64,000 nucleotides of DNA from Hibiscus mutabilis (lineage: Eukaryota; Streptophyta; Magnoliopsida; Malvales; Malvaceae): contig CM033745.1 of NCBI GenBank assembly GCA_019671005.1, positions 44,883,241 through 44,947,240 on the forward strand, written 5' to 3'. The position numbers and the translations under genes are program-made. This document shows, one piece after another, positions 48,001-59,570 of this stretch; the first letter of the stretch is position 1, and the number at the start of each line of letters is the position of its first letter. The notes below the pieces were generated by a model, which was not told the DNA's origin, ran no database searches, and saw only the letters and a program-made list of their open reading frames with translations.

Positions 48001-48535
48001 GATGTTGACCAAATATTCAAATTAATTCCTACCGTCTGAAGGTAAACATCAATTAGAAGTTTACAGATCATTCCATCATATTTAAATGTTAGCATCATGC
48101 ATAAAGGTGATGTACGAAATTCGAATCATGAATTAACACGGAAGTCGGCCTTATTCGATGTTAGTTTAATTTACGGTCCATTGTATCGTCACCCTTATTA
48201 ATTAAATGTTTAATTAATTCAGACCCACCAATTTGACTAAGACCACTTAACTAGAGCCCATACCCAATTGAGGACATTTAATTAACGTTAATTTGAACTT
48301 CATATGTTTCTATCGATTAAAAGAAATATATGATTTGGTACCGATTTCGAGCGTGGTAGGGGTGCTAACCCTTCTCCACACGTAACAAACTCATGAATCC
48401 AATTTCACAAGTCTCAGGTTTTCTGGTGTTCGGTCTACCTTAGCCAAGTGACCGGTGGCGACTCCAAGTCCTTTTATTTTCCAAAAGAACAAAAAAGAGA
48501 TTTTCTAATTTCAGAAATTAAAAGAGGTTGCTACA
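45048..48535 (-). mobile_element. Solo LTR (3488 bp), probably Ogre/Tat-type gypsy, inside another LTR
   Basis: TGTAATCACT...GTTGCTACA, with CCTAT before it (45043-45047) and CCTTT after it (48536-48540). The other LTR copy shows the uninterrupted site AACCTATTTTGTCGAC at about 40105. On the minus strand it begins TGTAGCAACCTC, and a little further reads GGACTTGGAGTCGCCACC and GGGTTAGCACCCC, blocks I associate with Ogre/Tat-type LTRs. It contains no pol. It includes GC-rich (45400-45700) and very AT-rich (46780-47200) stretches and no gene that I recognise. Confidence 0.75.
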
Positions 48536-49557
48536 CCTTTTTTGCTGACACTAGCACGGAAAACAATCATATTTATGACGCTCATAAAACAATAGGAGTT
48601 CAAGGTGTACTAACCTTAAGCTGATATCACTAAAATCCTTATATGAGCTTCCCAAATATTTCACTCGACCCGATATCTGATCCTGAATGGTCCTCGTATA
48701 CCAAATAATATCATAAGTATCACTTAAACACATACACTAAAGAATTCGAAGGGTCAAATGCATAAAAACAGCTTATCAGGTTCGAATTTGGTGAAACAGA
48801 CTGTGCCATTGGATCCGAAACATCGAGAAACCCCCAAGTAGGGTCCCCCGAAAAAAGTCAACACCAGTCAACGGCGACAGCAGTGCGGTCAACAATGACT
48901 GGCGGTGCAATCAACGGCGGTTTGTGACAAGCGGCTCGACTCTATGGGTGACTTGGCAGACTGGCTCAGCTTAGCAGGCTTGCTCGATCGGCTGGCTCAG
49001 CGGCTTGAGCCCAATGGCTCGGCGACGCGTGGTGGCGCGTGCGACGGCTTCTGGTGGCCTGGCGATAATGACGAATGCCCAGATCAACTCTTTCAACGAT
49101 GGTGAGCATGATGGTGGCCTCTGTTCTTTATTTTGAGACCTCTAACCCCTTCAACTCAACAACCCAAAACTTCTCTCCTCTCACCCCCTCCGACGGCGGC
49201 TCCGGTGACGACAACGCTGGTACCGACAAACTCGTCTCGACAAGATGAACATAATGGCAGTAGACGTGTCGACAATAGATGACTAAATTTCTATAAATCA
49301 GAGATTGAATCTCCCCCTTTAACTTTTCTCTCACTTTTCTTTTCTTTCTTCACTTCTACTTTCCACTTTTTTTTTTTTTTCTCTCACTCCTTATCCTATC
49401 TTTTCTTCCTTTTTCCACCAACCACATATATTTAAATTCAAATATTCTCTTCTAAAATTAATGGGCCCACCTAAAAGCTCTTAACTTAATCTTCAAAGAT
49501 AAAGGCACAACCTCGGGCTCGAGACCCAATTCACTAATCCAAATATTGGTCGTTACA

Positions 49558-49673
49558 TTTACCGAGTTATTGCACATTATGCTCGTAGATAAGGATTAAA
49601 TCATGGTTTCTCAATTTTACTATTTATTTTGCCATATTAGAAGCCCATTGGGCCATAGTCCTCAAATTATAAG
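49558..49673 (-). mobile_element. Short piece of the outermost gypsy LTR between two insertions
   Basis: 116 bp between the end of the non-coding gypsy element and the start of the second copia element. It should join 56910-58068 across the copia insertion (ATAAG duplicated). It begins TTTACCGAGTTATTGCACAT, similar to 39436-39460. Confidence 0.5.
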
Positions 49674-51329
49674 TGTTGGGTCACGCCGGTACACCCCATG
49701 GCGCAGCGGAAAAATTATTCGGCGATTACCACCAGAGATCCATGTACGAGGAATGGATCGGGGAGAATAAGGGTAAAGAATTACCTGTTTAAAATCTAGA
49801 ATTCTGAATTTGGAGGAGATAGATATCCAATCACGATTCCAAGATGTCGATTCTTAAGCCGTAACGATAACGCTCCGACCTCTACGTAGTTTACCTAATT
49901 GAAATGAGCATATAAAACTCTCTAAACTATTTAGAGAGTTTTTTTCCAAAAACATTAATGATAACTAGATCTCTCATGCCTTTATATAGTCTTTGAAATC
50001 CTAATTAAACTCATATTAAGAATTCAATATATATATATATATATAAATATATATATCAATATATAATCCTAATTTAACTTTAATTAGGATTTTAATATAT
50101 ATATATATATTAAATATATATAATCCTAATTCAACTTTAATTAGGATTTTAATATATATATTAAATATATATAATCCCAATTTAACTTAATTAGGATTTT
50201 AATATATATTAATATATATAATCCCAATTCAACTTTAACTAGGATTTCAATATATATATATATATTAATTTAAATCAAATTATATTATTTATATATATTA
50301 AAAGAGTCATAATTACAATAATTATTTTCTTTTAATATTTATCCAATAATTAAATTATATATATATCAAATATATATTAATTTAACTAGATTCGTGTACA
50401 AAAAATTTGTACATATATAATTCGTTTAATATATGCTCATTTCAACCGTGGGTGTGACTCTATAGGTTCATGCAACGTTAGTAGTAAATATTAGAACATT
50501 TCTAATACTACAAACAATGAGTAACATCTAGCAACATGTCATTGTCACCTAAGTTACAATAAATCATGATTCGACATAACTTTTTCATGATTGACTCATT
50601 TTCGTGATTGGACACAAGTCATGGAACAGTCACACTTGTATAGTCATCTAATATTTCTTGATATCTCGAGTAGACAATTATAAACGAATAACTATGATCT
50701 CTCATATCAACTTATTCGAGCATGACCATGCATTTCTAGTCTCACTCAATCAAGTGGCCTATGATATTACTCCTATTATGTAGGAGGGACAAATCCTATC
50801 TTGATCAACCATATCCCACTACATAGATTGTGATATATCCAATATCAATCGTTATGGAGTAGTCAGTTACGACACACGTTTGACTGTATCAAAATATGTC
50901 ACTCACGATGTTGAAATAATGATGATCTCAAGTATGAGGATCATACAAGTAGTTATCACTAAGAGCGATGTTGTGACTGTCACATAATAATCTAAGAAAC
51001 ATGCTCATAGCGGGTCAGTCTATTATGTCATTCTCTAACACATACTTATGTATTGATTTTAACATCTCCATGTCAATGACAGCACTTTGTCATCAATCAA
51101 CTACATATTAGTCTTAATGCATTATTGTTGTCCATTCCCACAATAATACTCGACTAAGAACATTTGAGAATAATCATATTATTCTAAGGACTTTATTATA
51201 ATTTAGTTTATTTATGCACACAGAATTGTAACTGAAAATAATAATGGCAATGCCTCTTTATGAATGAACAAGGTAAAACAAATGTCATTTACAATCATCT
51301 TATAATTGGTCTTTGGACATACTCTAACA
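49674..51329 (-). repeat. 3' LTR of the second copia element (full length)
   Basis: 1656 bp. On the minus strand it runs from TGTTAGAGTATGTCC to GGCGTGACCCAACA. It includes an AT-rich minisatellite at 49985-50285, about five units with AATCCTAATT and TTAATTAGGATTTTAATATA, which can pair with each other. The same family gives the truncated LTR at 14996-16037. Confidence 0.88.
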
Positions 51330-51343
51330 ATCTTCCACTAGAA

Positions 51344-52800
51344 CTAAGACCAATCACTCATGTATCTAATACCAAGTGACTTAGTGTGACGATCATGCTT
51401 CTGCTGCATCAGAGGCTTTGTCAGTGGATCGACAATGTTATTATCTATTGGTACTGTACATATTTCTACATCTTTTTGATCTATAATTTCTCGAATGAGA
51501 TGGTAACGCCTAAGTATGTGTTTAGATCGTTGGTGAGATTTGGGTTCTTTTTCTTGTGCGATGGCTCCTTTGTTATCACAACGTAGATCTATAGCATTCA
51601 AAATGCTTGGCACAACCCCTAGTTCAGATATGAAATTCTTGATCTTAACACCCTCTTTTGTAGCATTGCAAGCTACAATATACTCAACTTTTGTTGTGGA
51701 ATTAGTTATTGTATCTTGTTTTGAACCTTTCTAGTTCACAGCGCCTCTATTGAGGCAGAACACAAAACCCAATTGCGATCGTGAATCATCCTTATCGGTT
51801 TGAAAGCTGACATCAGTATAACCATTTATACTTAGCTCTTCTTCACCTCCTTATATAAGGAATGTATCCTTAGTTCTTCTTAAGTACTTAAGGATGTTTT
51901 TAATTGTGACCCAATGACCTTCACCGAGATCTACCTAGTATCGACTTGTCATACTTAAAGCGTGTGATACATTTGAACGAGTACATAGCATGGCATACAT
52001 GATAGATCCAATTGCTGAAGCATATGAAATCTTACTCACTCATTCTCTTTCTTGAGGTGTTGAAGGATACATTTCTTTCGAGAGTGAAATTTCATGTCTC
52101 ATAGGTAAGAACCCCCTTTGAAATTCTTCCATATTGAATATTTTTAGTACTTCTTCTATGTATGTATTTTGAATCAATCCTAGCAATCGTCTCGATCTAT
52201 CCTTATAGATCTTGAATCCTAATATGTATGTTGCCTCACCCAAGTCTTTCATAGAAAAATATTTTTCCTAACCAAGTTTTCATAGATTGTAAGCTAGATA
52301 TGCCATTTCCTATTATCAGTATGTCATCCATATACAATACCAAGAATATGACAGTGCTCCCACTAGTTTTCTTGAAAACACATGACTTATCTTCATTTTT
52401 GATAAAATCAAACTCTTTGATTACATCTTTAAAACGAAGATTCCAACTTTGAGAAGCTTGTTTCAATCCAAAAATGGACCTTTGTAGCTTGCATATTTTT
52501 TGGCATATTTTGGATCGACAAAACCTTCAGGTTGTGTCATGTACACATCCTCATCTAGTTTTTTCATTCAGGAAAGTGGTTTTAACATCCATTTGCCTTA
52601 TCTCATAATCATAAAATGCAGCTACCACAAGTAAGATCATGTTGGATTTAAACATAACAACAGGTGAAAGGGTTTCATCATAGTCTATACCATGAATTTG
52701 ACCAAAACCCTTAGCGATTAATCACACTTTGTATGTTTGTACATTACCATCCATGTCGGTTTTCTTTTTAAAAACCCATTTGCATCCTATGGGCTTAATC
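51344..52800 (-). pseudogene. Copia RT and RNase H pseudogene, second element
   Basis: On the minus strand, KQASQSWNLRFKDVIKEFDF and YMDDILIIGNGISSLQSMKT (52466-52236), then DLGEATYILGFKIYKDRSRR (52252-52040) and RNase H with LRCDNKGAIAQEKEPKSHQR and DPLTKPL (51613-51344). The YMDD box is intact. Frames change between the pieces and a DVKTTFLNEK-like block near 52560 is shifted. The RNase H ends 14 bp before the 3' LTR, leaving a short purine-rich tract. Confidence 0.85.
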
Positions 52801-52812
52801 CCTAGAGGTAGG

Positions 52813-53830
52813 TCAACCAAGGTCCAAACTTTTTCTTTTTGACATGGAATCCATCTCGAATTTCATGGCCTTTAGCCATTTCTCAAAGTCTAGGCCCGTC
52901 ACAACTTCTTGATAAGTGTCAGGCTCATCTTGATCTATGAAGAGAACATCACCATGCAATGTGTCAAGAAATCCATATTTCTCAGGCGTATTACATTCTC
53001 TCAAAGATCTTCGCAGTGGTTGTGTTTCCAAAACTGTTGAATGTTCCTCAACAACTTGTGGAACACAAATTATTCAGTTCAATATTTCTCCCACTTCCTT
53101 TTCGAAAAACAAATTATCTTTCTAAGAAGATTTATGTTTGAGCAACAAACACTTTGTTCTCGATAGGATTGAAGAAATAATATCATTTAGTCTCTTTAGG
53201 ATAACCCACAAAATTACATTTACGAGATTTGGGTTCGAGCTTTGTAGATATCTTATGTTTAACATAAGTTTCGCATCCCCAAATTTTCATAAAAGACATA
53301 CTAAGACGTTTCCCAATCTATATCTCATATGGTGTCTTTTGAACTGATTTAGATTGAACACGATTTAGTGTGAAAGTAGATATTTTTTAGCGCATGTCGC
53401 AAAAAAGAATTTGGAAGATTAGCGTGACTCATCATTGATCGAACCATGTCTAACAGTGTTCAATTTCTTCTTTTCGGGAACTCCATTCCATTGTGGAGTA
53501 CCAGGAGGTGTGAGACAATCCCACATTCTTTAAGAAGGTCACCAAACTCTAAGCTTAAGTATTCTCCTCCTCGATCTGATCAAAGAGCCTTAATGCTTTT
53601 TCCTAGTCAGTTTTGTACTTCATTTTCAAATTCCTTGAACTTTTCAAGGGCTTCATATTTATGATGTATTAGGTAAATGTACTCGTATCTACTGAATCCA
53701 TATGTGAAAGTAATGAAGTATTGAAAACGTTCTTCTGGCTTATGTATTCATTGGTCCACATACATCATTATGCATTAATCCCAATAAATCACTTGCTCGC
53801 TCACTTTTACCATTAGAATGAGCTTTGATC
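52813..53830 (-). pseudogene. Copia integrase and linker pseudogene, second element
   Basis: On the minus strand, pieces of the integrase core lie at 53830-53400 in several frames, and the linker before RT reads RRSLRECNTPEKYGFLD and TYQEVVTGLDFEKWLKAMKF (53031-52813). Only fragments are open. The final segment before RT is the usual acidic copia linker. Confidence 0.7.
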
Positions 53831-54330
53831 ATCTTTCCCAATAAGCAAGGCTCGCATACATCAAGTTGTTTGAAAACAAATGAATCCAAAACTCCATCTT
53901 TATGAAGTTTTAAAATGCGTTTTTCACTTATGTGACCCACGTGACAATGCCAAAGATGAGTTTGATTAGAGTCATTTGTTTTGATCTTTTCGTATTTATG
54001 TTGTAAATGGAATTCTCTTAATCCAAAATATAGATGCCATTTATTAATTGTCACACCATAGAAAACATTATTGAGATAAAAGAACAACAATTATTTTTAA
54101 TAATTATCTCAAAACCAATCTTGTCTAAACAAGAAATCAAAATGATATTTTTAGACAAACTAGACACAAAATAACAATCCTCTAAACATAAATTAAGTCC
54201 ACTAGGCAACGATAAAGTATATGTTCCTATAGCTAATGCAGCAACTCTTGCTCCATTACCAACCCGTAGGTCCACCTCTCTTTTTCTCAAATTTCTACTC
54301 TTTTGTAGTCCTTATAGAAGTGTACAAATA
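53740..54330 (-). pseudogene. Copia protease end and gag-pre-integrase domain, second element
   Basis: On the minus strand, VGNGARVAALAIGTYTLSLP and CYFVSSLSKNIILISCL (54290-54051) resemble the protease-to-integrase linker. THLWHCHVGHISEKRILKLH, LDVCEPCLLGKMIKA and LMHNDVCGPM (54090-53740) form the HHCC zinc domain and the first catalytic Asp of integrase. His and Cys ligands are present. Confidence 0.8.
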
Positions 54331-56078
54331 TGAGAACCACAACCGGTATCCAATACCCAAGAAATAGGTGTTGATAAATTAATATCAATAACATAAATAT
54401 TCGAGGCAGACGCTTACTTTCATTTGCCTTCTTGACTTTTCAAGATAAATGGGGTAGTTCCTTTTACAATGACATGTCTTATTACAAATGGAAACATTTT
54501 CCTTCCAGTGACCAGTCAAGGTAGTTTACGCCATTCAACTTGTCTTTCTCAAGGACCAATCGCAATGATAACAAATTTGTATAATAAGTCTACAACAATA
54601 AAATATGAATTTTGAGTACGTTTACCATGTTTGCTTATAAAAGGACTTGATACTCCCACTATTTTTATTAAAATTAATAATCCTCAAATATTAATGTTGA
54701 AAATACTTTCTGTAAGGTTTGTGTAGTGGGTAAGGATCCAAATTTCACATTATCTTAAGTCAGCTTTGGCTTTTCTCTTAAGATTATGGTCTATCTAGGT
54801 AAGCAACACTTGCTAATTACATCTCATGTAACTCCTTCATTTGGTGAACAACTCTTGTTCATAACCATCCTATGATTATCCAAATAAATAACCTTTAGGT
54901 TTCTAATCCTATTAGAGTAACCTAGTTAAGTCTTTGACCAATGTTACAACCAATGAATATCACTTGCTTATTCTTCACGTTTGGACAAGTACCTCGCTTT
55001 AGAACCTATATTGTATCGATCTAGACTTTAACGAGGGTTAACATTGGGAATCAATAAAAGACTTAATATTTTATTGATGGGTTTCATGAATATTATCTCA
55101 CCATTTAACATTCGATCTTATCAATTAACTAGCATGCATTTCATACATTTATTTTATCACATATATGAAAGTAAATATGAATGCAATAGTTATATCCCAT
55201 ATCCTAAGGTGGCACGTCCTAAGTCAATAGGAGAACTAAATTATTCTAAGGATAAAAACACTTCTCAAGCATCTTTCTATCGGCCCACTCTTCTGTTCCT
55301 CTGGTCCATGCTTCTTCGTATAGATTACAATTTTAGAAACTCATTTTACATATGAGAGAGTAAGATTAGAAGAGAATTACAATAGAAGTAGAGAAAGGCA
55401 CGACACGCAGGCCGTATTTATAAAACCTTTATAAATAAAACTAAATGGGATATTGGGCTATAATCATGCATTCCAAACACCGTGCATATCAAACATAATA
55501 ATGACGTGGTTTGTTATTAAAGTCTTACTAGATTGTTCCTACGCAGGTGTCAAGCCCCTTGAGAGGTTTTGACGGCCCTGTAGCCACCAGCGGGGTTGCC
55601 TCTTCTTGGTTAATGGCGGATAAATTTTTAAATATTAGCATCTTAATTGTTGTGTAAAAACCTCACGATTTGATAAATTTTATCAACATTATCGTGTTTT
55701 TCAGGATTTTAAAATCCACGAGGTTTTCACTAAAACAACTCTTGTTACTTTCTCGCACGAAATCTATAGACTAACCATTAGTCTAATATATAACTATAAT
55801 TCGCGTATGTTAAAAATTAACATCCAAAACCCTAAAACTATATTTTGAATGTGTTAACAATTAACATATAATATTTCAAACCCTATCGACAAAGATCCTG
55901 ATGATTAACTTTTAATCATCGATCTTAGGAACATATTTTAAGTAGATTAATAGATTAACCGTGATTGAATAGATTTTCTTGAACAAATATGATATATTCG
56001 CTAAATAAATGAAAAATAACATATATCTCATACAATTACATCACCCAAGAAATTAAAACCCGAATTTGTATCGTACAA
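54331..56078 (-). pseudogene. Degraded gag region and leader of the second copia element
   Basis: A broken zinc knuckle is seen near 54440-54490 (Cys, Cys and His positions present, but with an extra T before one Cys codon and stops). Upstream no long frame remains. The ORF at 55044-55355 (plus strand) has no family. The rest is AT-rich. Confidence 0.5.
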
Positions 56079-56094
56079 GTGGCTCTTATACCAC
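56079..56094 (-). other. Primer-binding site of the second copia element
   Basis: On the minus strand, directly after the 5' LTR: G then TGGTATAAGAGCCAC, close to the initiator tRNA-Met primer site TGGTATCAGAGC. Confidence 0.8.
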
Positions 56095-56909
56095 TGTTGG
56101 GTCACGCTGGTACACTGATTTGACATAACTTTTTCATGGTCAACTCTTTTTCATGTATTACATCCTTTTGTCCTTTGTATCTAGATTGGACACAAGTCAT
56201 GTAACAGTCACACTTGTATAGTCTATCTAATATTTCTTGATATCTTGAATAGACTATTATAAACAAATAACTATGATATCTCATATTAACTTATTCGAGC
56301 ATGGCCATGCATTTCTAGTCTCACTCAATCAAGTGGCCTACGATACTACTCCTATTATGTAGGAGGGACAAATCCTATCTTGATCAACCATACCTCACTA
56401 CATAAATTGTGATATATCCAATATCAGTCTTTATAGAGTAGTCAGTTACGACATACGTTTGATTGTATCAAAATATGTCACTCACGATGTTGAAATAATG
56501 ATGATATCAAGTATAAGGATCATACATGTAGTTATCACTATGAGAAATGTTGTGACTGTCACATAATAATCCAAGAAACATGCTCATAGCAGGTCAGCCT
56601 AGTATGTCATTCTCTAATACATACTTATGTATTGATTTTGACATCTCTATGTCAATGACAACACTTTGTCATCAATTAACTACATATTAGTCTTAATGCA
56701 TTATTGTTGTCCATTCCCACAATAATACTCGACTAAGAGTGTTTAAGAATAATCATATTATTCTAAGGACTTTATTATAATTCAGTTTATTTATGCACGC
56801 AGAATTGTAACTAAAAATAATAATGGAAATGCCTCTTTATGGATGAACAAGGTAAAAACAAATGTCATTTACAATCATCTTATGATTGGTCTTTGGGCAT
56901 ACTCTAACA
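56095..56909 (-). repeat. 5' LTR of the second copia element, internally deleted
   Basis: 815 bp. It keeps both LTR ends (TGTTGGGTCACGCTGGTACAC and ACTCTAACA on the plus strand) but lacks about 840 bp present in the left copy between positions matching about 49692 and 50550. Confidence 0.88.
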
Positions 56910-58068
56910 ATAAGCCTCTCAAACTCAAAATGTATTTTTTGGCAGATTGCCTAGTGGGTACCGGTACTAGCCCTCGCGTATCAGTATGGCACCCTTTGGG
57001 TATCGGTACTCACATGCGTACCAATACGAATTGAGCTCATTAGAATTTACCAAAGGCTATTCGTATTGATATTGGGTCGACATCATCGGTCTCAAGCTTT
57101 GGGCATCGATACTCACCCAAGTACCGATACCAAAATAGCTAACTAGAATTTAATCCAGCCTTCATGTATCGGTACAAGTTTACCCGTATCGATACTCCCT
57201 TGAATGGTGTACCAGTACAGGTTGAACACCGTACCGGTACCCCTCTCTCAGTTCATCCAATGAAACAATGTTCTTAAAACCTAGAACCCTGGGGTATCAG
57301 TACTACCTCCCCGCGTACCGATACCGAAGCCCAGAATTAGTTTCCTAGGCTTGAGAAATGATTTTTCAAGCCCCCAAAATTTAACCTTTAACCACATAAC
57401 TCGATCCTACTTCTTATGAGAGTATTTAGGGTGGTTTACTTCCAATTTTACAAGTTATTAACACCAAATTTGGATTATGCCATTAAAGAGGGTCTCTAAC
57501 CTCTAACACTCAAATCAATCACAAACATCAAATTTAAGTATACAAAGCATCATCCTTAGGATGTGCATGAAACCAAGGAGTTAGTAGTGTACTAACCTTG
57601 ATTCAAAAGTTGGAAATGAAGCTCCTAAGCCAAACTCTTCAAGCCTTCTTCTTCCCAAGCTTCTTGGAAGAATTCCCAACCTCTTTAACTTCAAATGTAG
57701 ATCCCTGAACACTGAACAACTTATCTCAAACCTAAAATCTGAATTCACACTTCGCAACACAAAGATTCAACCTTTTCTCTTAGGTGTAGGGGTTAGGAGA
57801 TGAGAGGATGAGAGAAATAAAAAGACAAGGGGACAATGGTGATCTTACCATGCAAAACTTTTATTCAGAGAATTAAACACCCATTTCCTCTCTTCAAATT
57901 TGGGGGTAAGTTACCTCCTTACATTTCCCACATTATCCTAACCCATCCACCAACCCAAGGCCCAAACTCAACAACTAAGAGGGAGCCCACCAAGGCATCC
58001 AAAGCCCAACTCTTGACTCACGGTTCGGGTTTAACTGACCTTCAGATTTTGAAATTCGGGTCGTTACA
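56910..58068 (-). mobile_element. Outermost gypsy LTR-derived sequence, right part
   Basis: It starts with the second ATAAG of the copia insertion and ends GGGTCGTTACA, a gypsy LTR terminus (the 5' end of the LTR on the minus strand). It contains a GTAYCGRTAC palindrome cluster at 56950-57330. No coding region; the ORF at 57836-58075 runs through the LTR end and is not a gene. Confidence 0.65.
56950..57330. repeat. Cluster of GTAYCGRTAC-type palindromes
   Basis: GGTACCGGTACTAG, GTATCGGTACTC, AGTACCGATACC, GTATCGGTACAAG, CCGTATCGATACTC and CCGTACCGGTACCC recur at 20-60 bp spacing. Confidence 0.8.
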
Positions 58069-58073
58069 AGTAT

Positions 58074-59570
58074 AATTACACATTTAGTCATCGATATTTA
58101 TACATACATTTAATTTAGTCTTAATTTAATATAAAATTAAATTTAGTTATCCAATCAAACGGTCTTAGTGAGGGTTAAACTTAGGTCCTCCATGGGAAAT
58201 CCCCAAGCCTTTACCACTATGCTAGCCAATCCTTAGTGATATGGACTAGCCAATCCTTAGTGATATAGATTGCACTATTATATATATATGTTATAATGCA
58301 GTAAATGTTAGGGAAAAAATAAAAATGGTTGAGAGGGTACTTGAACCTGGGACTTAGAATGTGTAAAAACACATAAACCATTAAACCAATTCAAATAATT
58401 AAATTATAAGTGGAAATATTTTAGATATATTTAAAATATTTATTTTAATAATTCCATATATACAATATTGATTCGAGTTTTTTAATTTAATTAATAATTT
58501 TAATTTTTTATTTTGTATCTTAATCAATGATTATATATATTGAATTATATTAAAAATTCAAAAAAATATATTAAAAATTTTCATATAATTTTGAAATGTT
58601 AATATAATTTAAAAAATTCTATCAATTAATTTTGAGTATAATTTAAATTTTTTAATTTTACATAGTTAATATATAATCATTAAATTAAGATATTTTTATT
58701 TTTCATGTAATTATAAAAACTGTAGTATAATTTATTTATTTAATTTTATAATATAAGTCATGTATATAATTGACTTAAGATATTTAATAAAAAATCAAAA
58801 AATTTAATTAAATTAAAAAAATCGTTTCAATTTTATAAATATGAAATTATTAAAATAAATATGAAAAAAATATTCAATTTAATTTAAAAATATAAATTCA
58901 TAATTCTATTTTCATTTTAAATCTCGTTTTAACTATACTTTAAATATATCTAAAATGTTTTCACTATTAATTTAATTATTTGAATTGGTAAAGTGGTTTA
59001 TGTGTTTTTATACATCCAAGTTTGAGACTCCTCTCAATAATTTTTGCTTCTTTTTTCCTAATATTTAATGCATTATAGCATATATACAAAGGGTGTAATC
59101 TATATCACTAAGGATTGGTTGGTGTAGTGGCAAATGCTTGGGGATTTTCTCCTGAAATCCTAGGTTTGACCTTTATCAAGGCCATTCGATTAGATGATTA
59201 AATTTATTTTTATATTATAATTAAGACTAAATTGATTGTATGTGTAAATAAGGAAGATTAAATGTGTAATTATAATAATTTTCGTTAGCTGACACGTCAT
59301 CATTTATGTTAAAATTGACGGCCAATGGCTTGATTAGGAGCACTTTAAAAGTTTGATGGCGTAATTGACAAAATTTTTAGTTGGGTGGTCAAAATATGAT
59401 TGACCCTATAGTTTAATGATCTCTAGTGTAGTTTACCCTAATTTTTATGGCTTAAAATTTAAAATTTAGGGTTTAAAATTTAAGGTTAGGGTTTAGGGCC
59501 CTTAAATAGGACAAGTGACAACTTTAGAAGTAAGCTTGTAGAAAAATAACTTTCCACTAGGAGTGCATCA
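58074..59570. mobile_element. Inner left arm, loop and right arm of the interrupted foldback element
   Basis: 58074-58690 is the reverse complement of about 58700-59290 (for example AATCCTTAGTGATAT with ATATCACTAAGGATT, and TATAATTACACATTTA with TAAATGTGTAATTATA). 59285-59570 mirrors 37376-37639. The centre near 58690 is extremely AT-rich. No transposase is seen. Before the insertion the element was about 1.75 kb with arms of about 880 bp. Confidence 0.85.

Larger units (their letters stand above)
39464..49557 (-). mobile_element. Ty3/gypsy element without coding interior (LARD-like), nested
   Basis: Two direct repeats, 39464-41085 and 44363-49557 (the latter interrupted by 45048-48535), form LTRs of about 1.6-1.7 kb ending GGGCCGTTACA and GGTCGTTACA. 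At 41086 the left LTR is followed by ACTTTCCCCTCTTTA, the reverse complement of a polypurine tract, which fixes minus orientation. The 3.3-kb interior has no recognisable gag or pol, as in large retrotransposon derivatives. No clean target duplication was found; TTTAC stands at 39436-39440 and 49558-49562, but the left LTR edge would then start TA. Confidence 0.7.
44363..49557 (-). repeat. Right (5') LTR of the non-coding gypsy element, interrupted
   Basis: The two parts, 44363-45047 and 48541-49557, align in order with 39464-41085; the gap is an inserted solo LTR. It carries about 45 bp more than the left LTR near 44830-44880. It ends CGTTACA at 49557. Confidence 0.75.
49674..56909 (-). mobile_element. 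Second Ty1/copia retrotransposon, coding-defective
   Basis: The 7236-bp element is flanked by the duplication ATAAG (49669-49673 and 56910-56914). The left copy is the 3' LTR and the right copy the 5' LTR, because the genes run on the minus strand. It has a primer-binding site, gag/protease traces, gag-pre-integrase, integrase, RT and RNase H with many breaks. Unequal LTRs (1656 and 815 bp) show a deletion after insertion. LTR ends differ at several sites (for example GGTCTTTGGACAT versus GGTCTTTGGGCAT), so it is older than the intronic copia. Confidence 0.88.

Noticed and set aside
39436..49562. TTTAC as a target duplication for the non-coding gypsy element
   Set aside because: Five matching bases exist, but the left LTR would then start TA and lose agreement with the right copy; the 20-odd bases after both TTTAC copies also resemble each other, so the border stays open.
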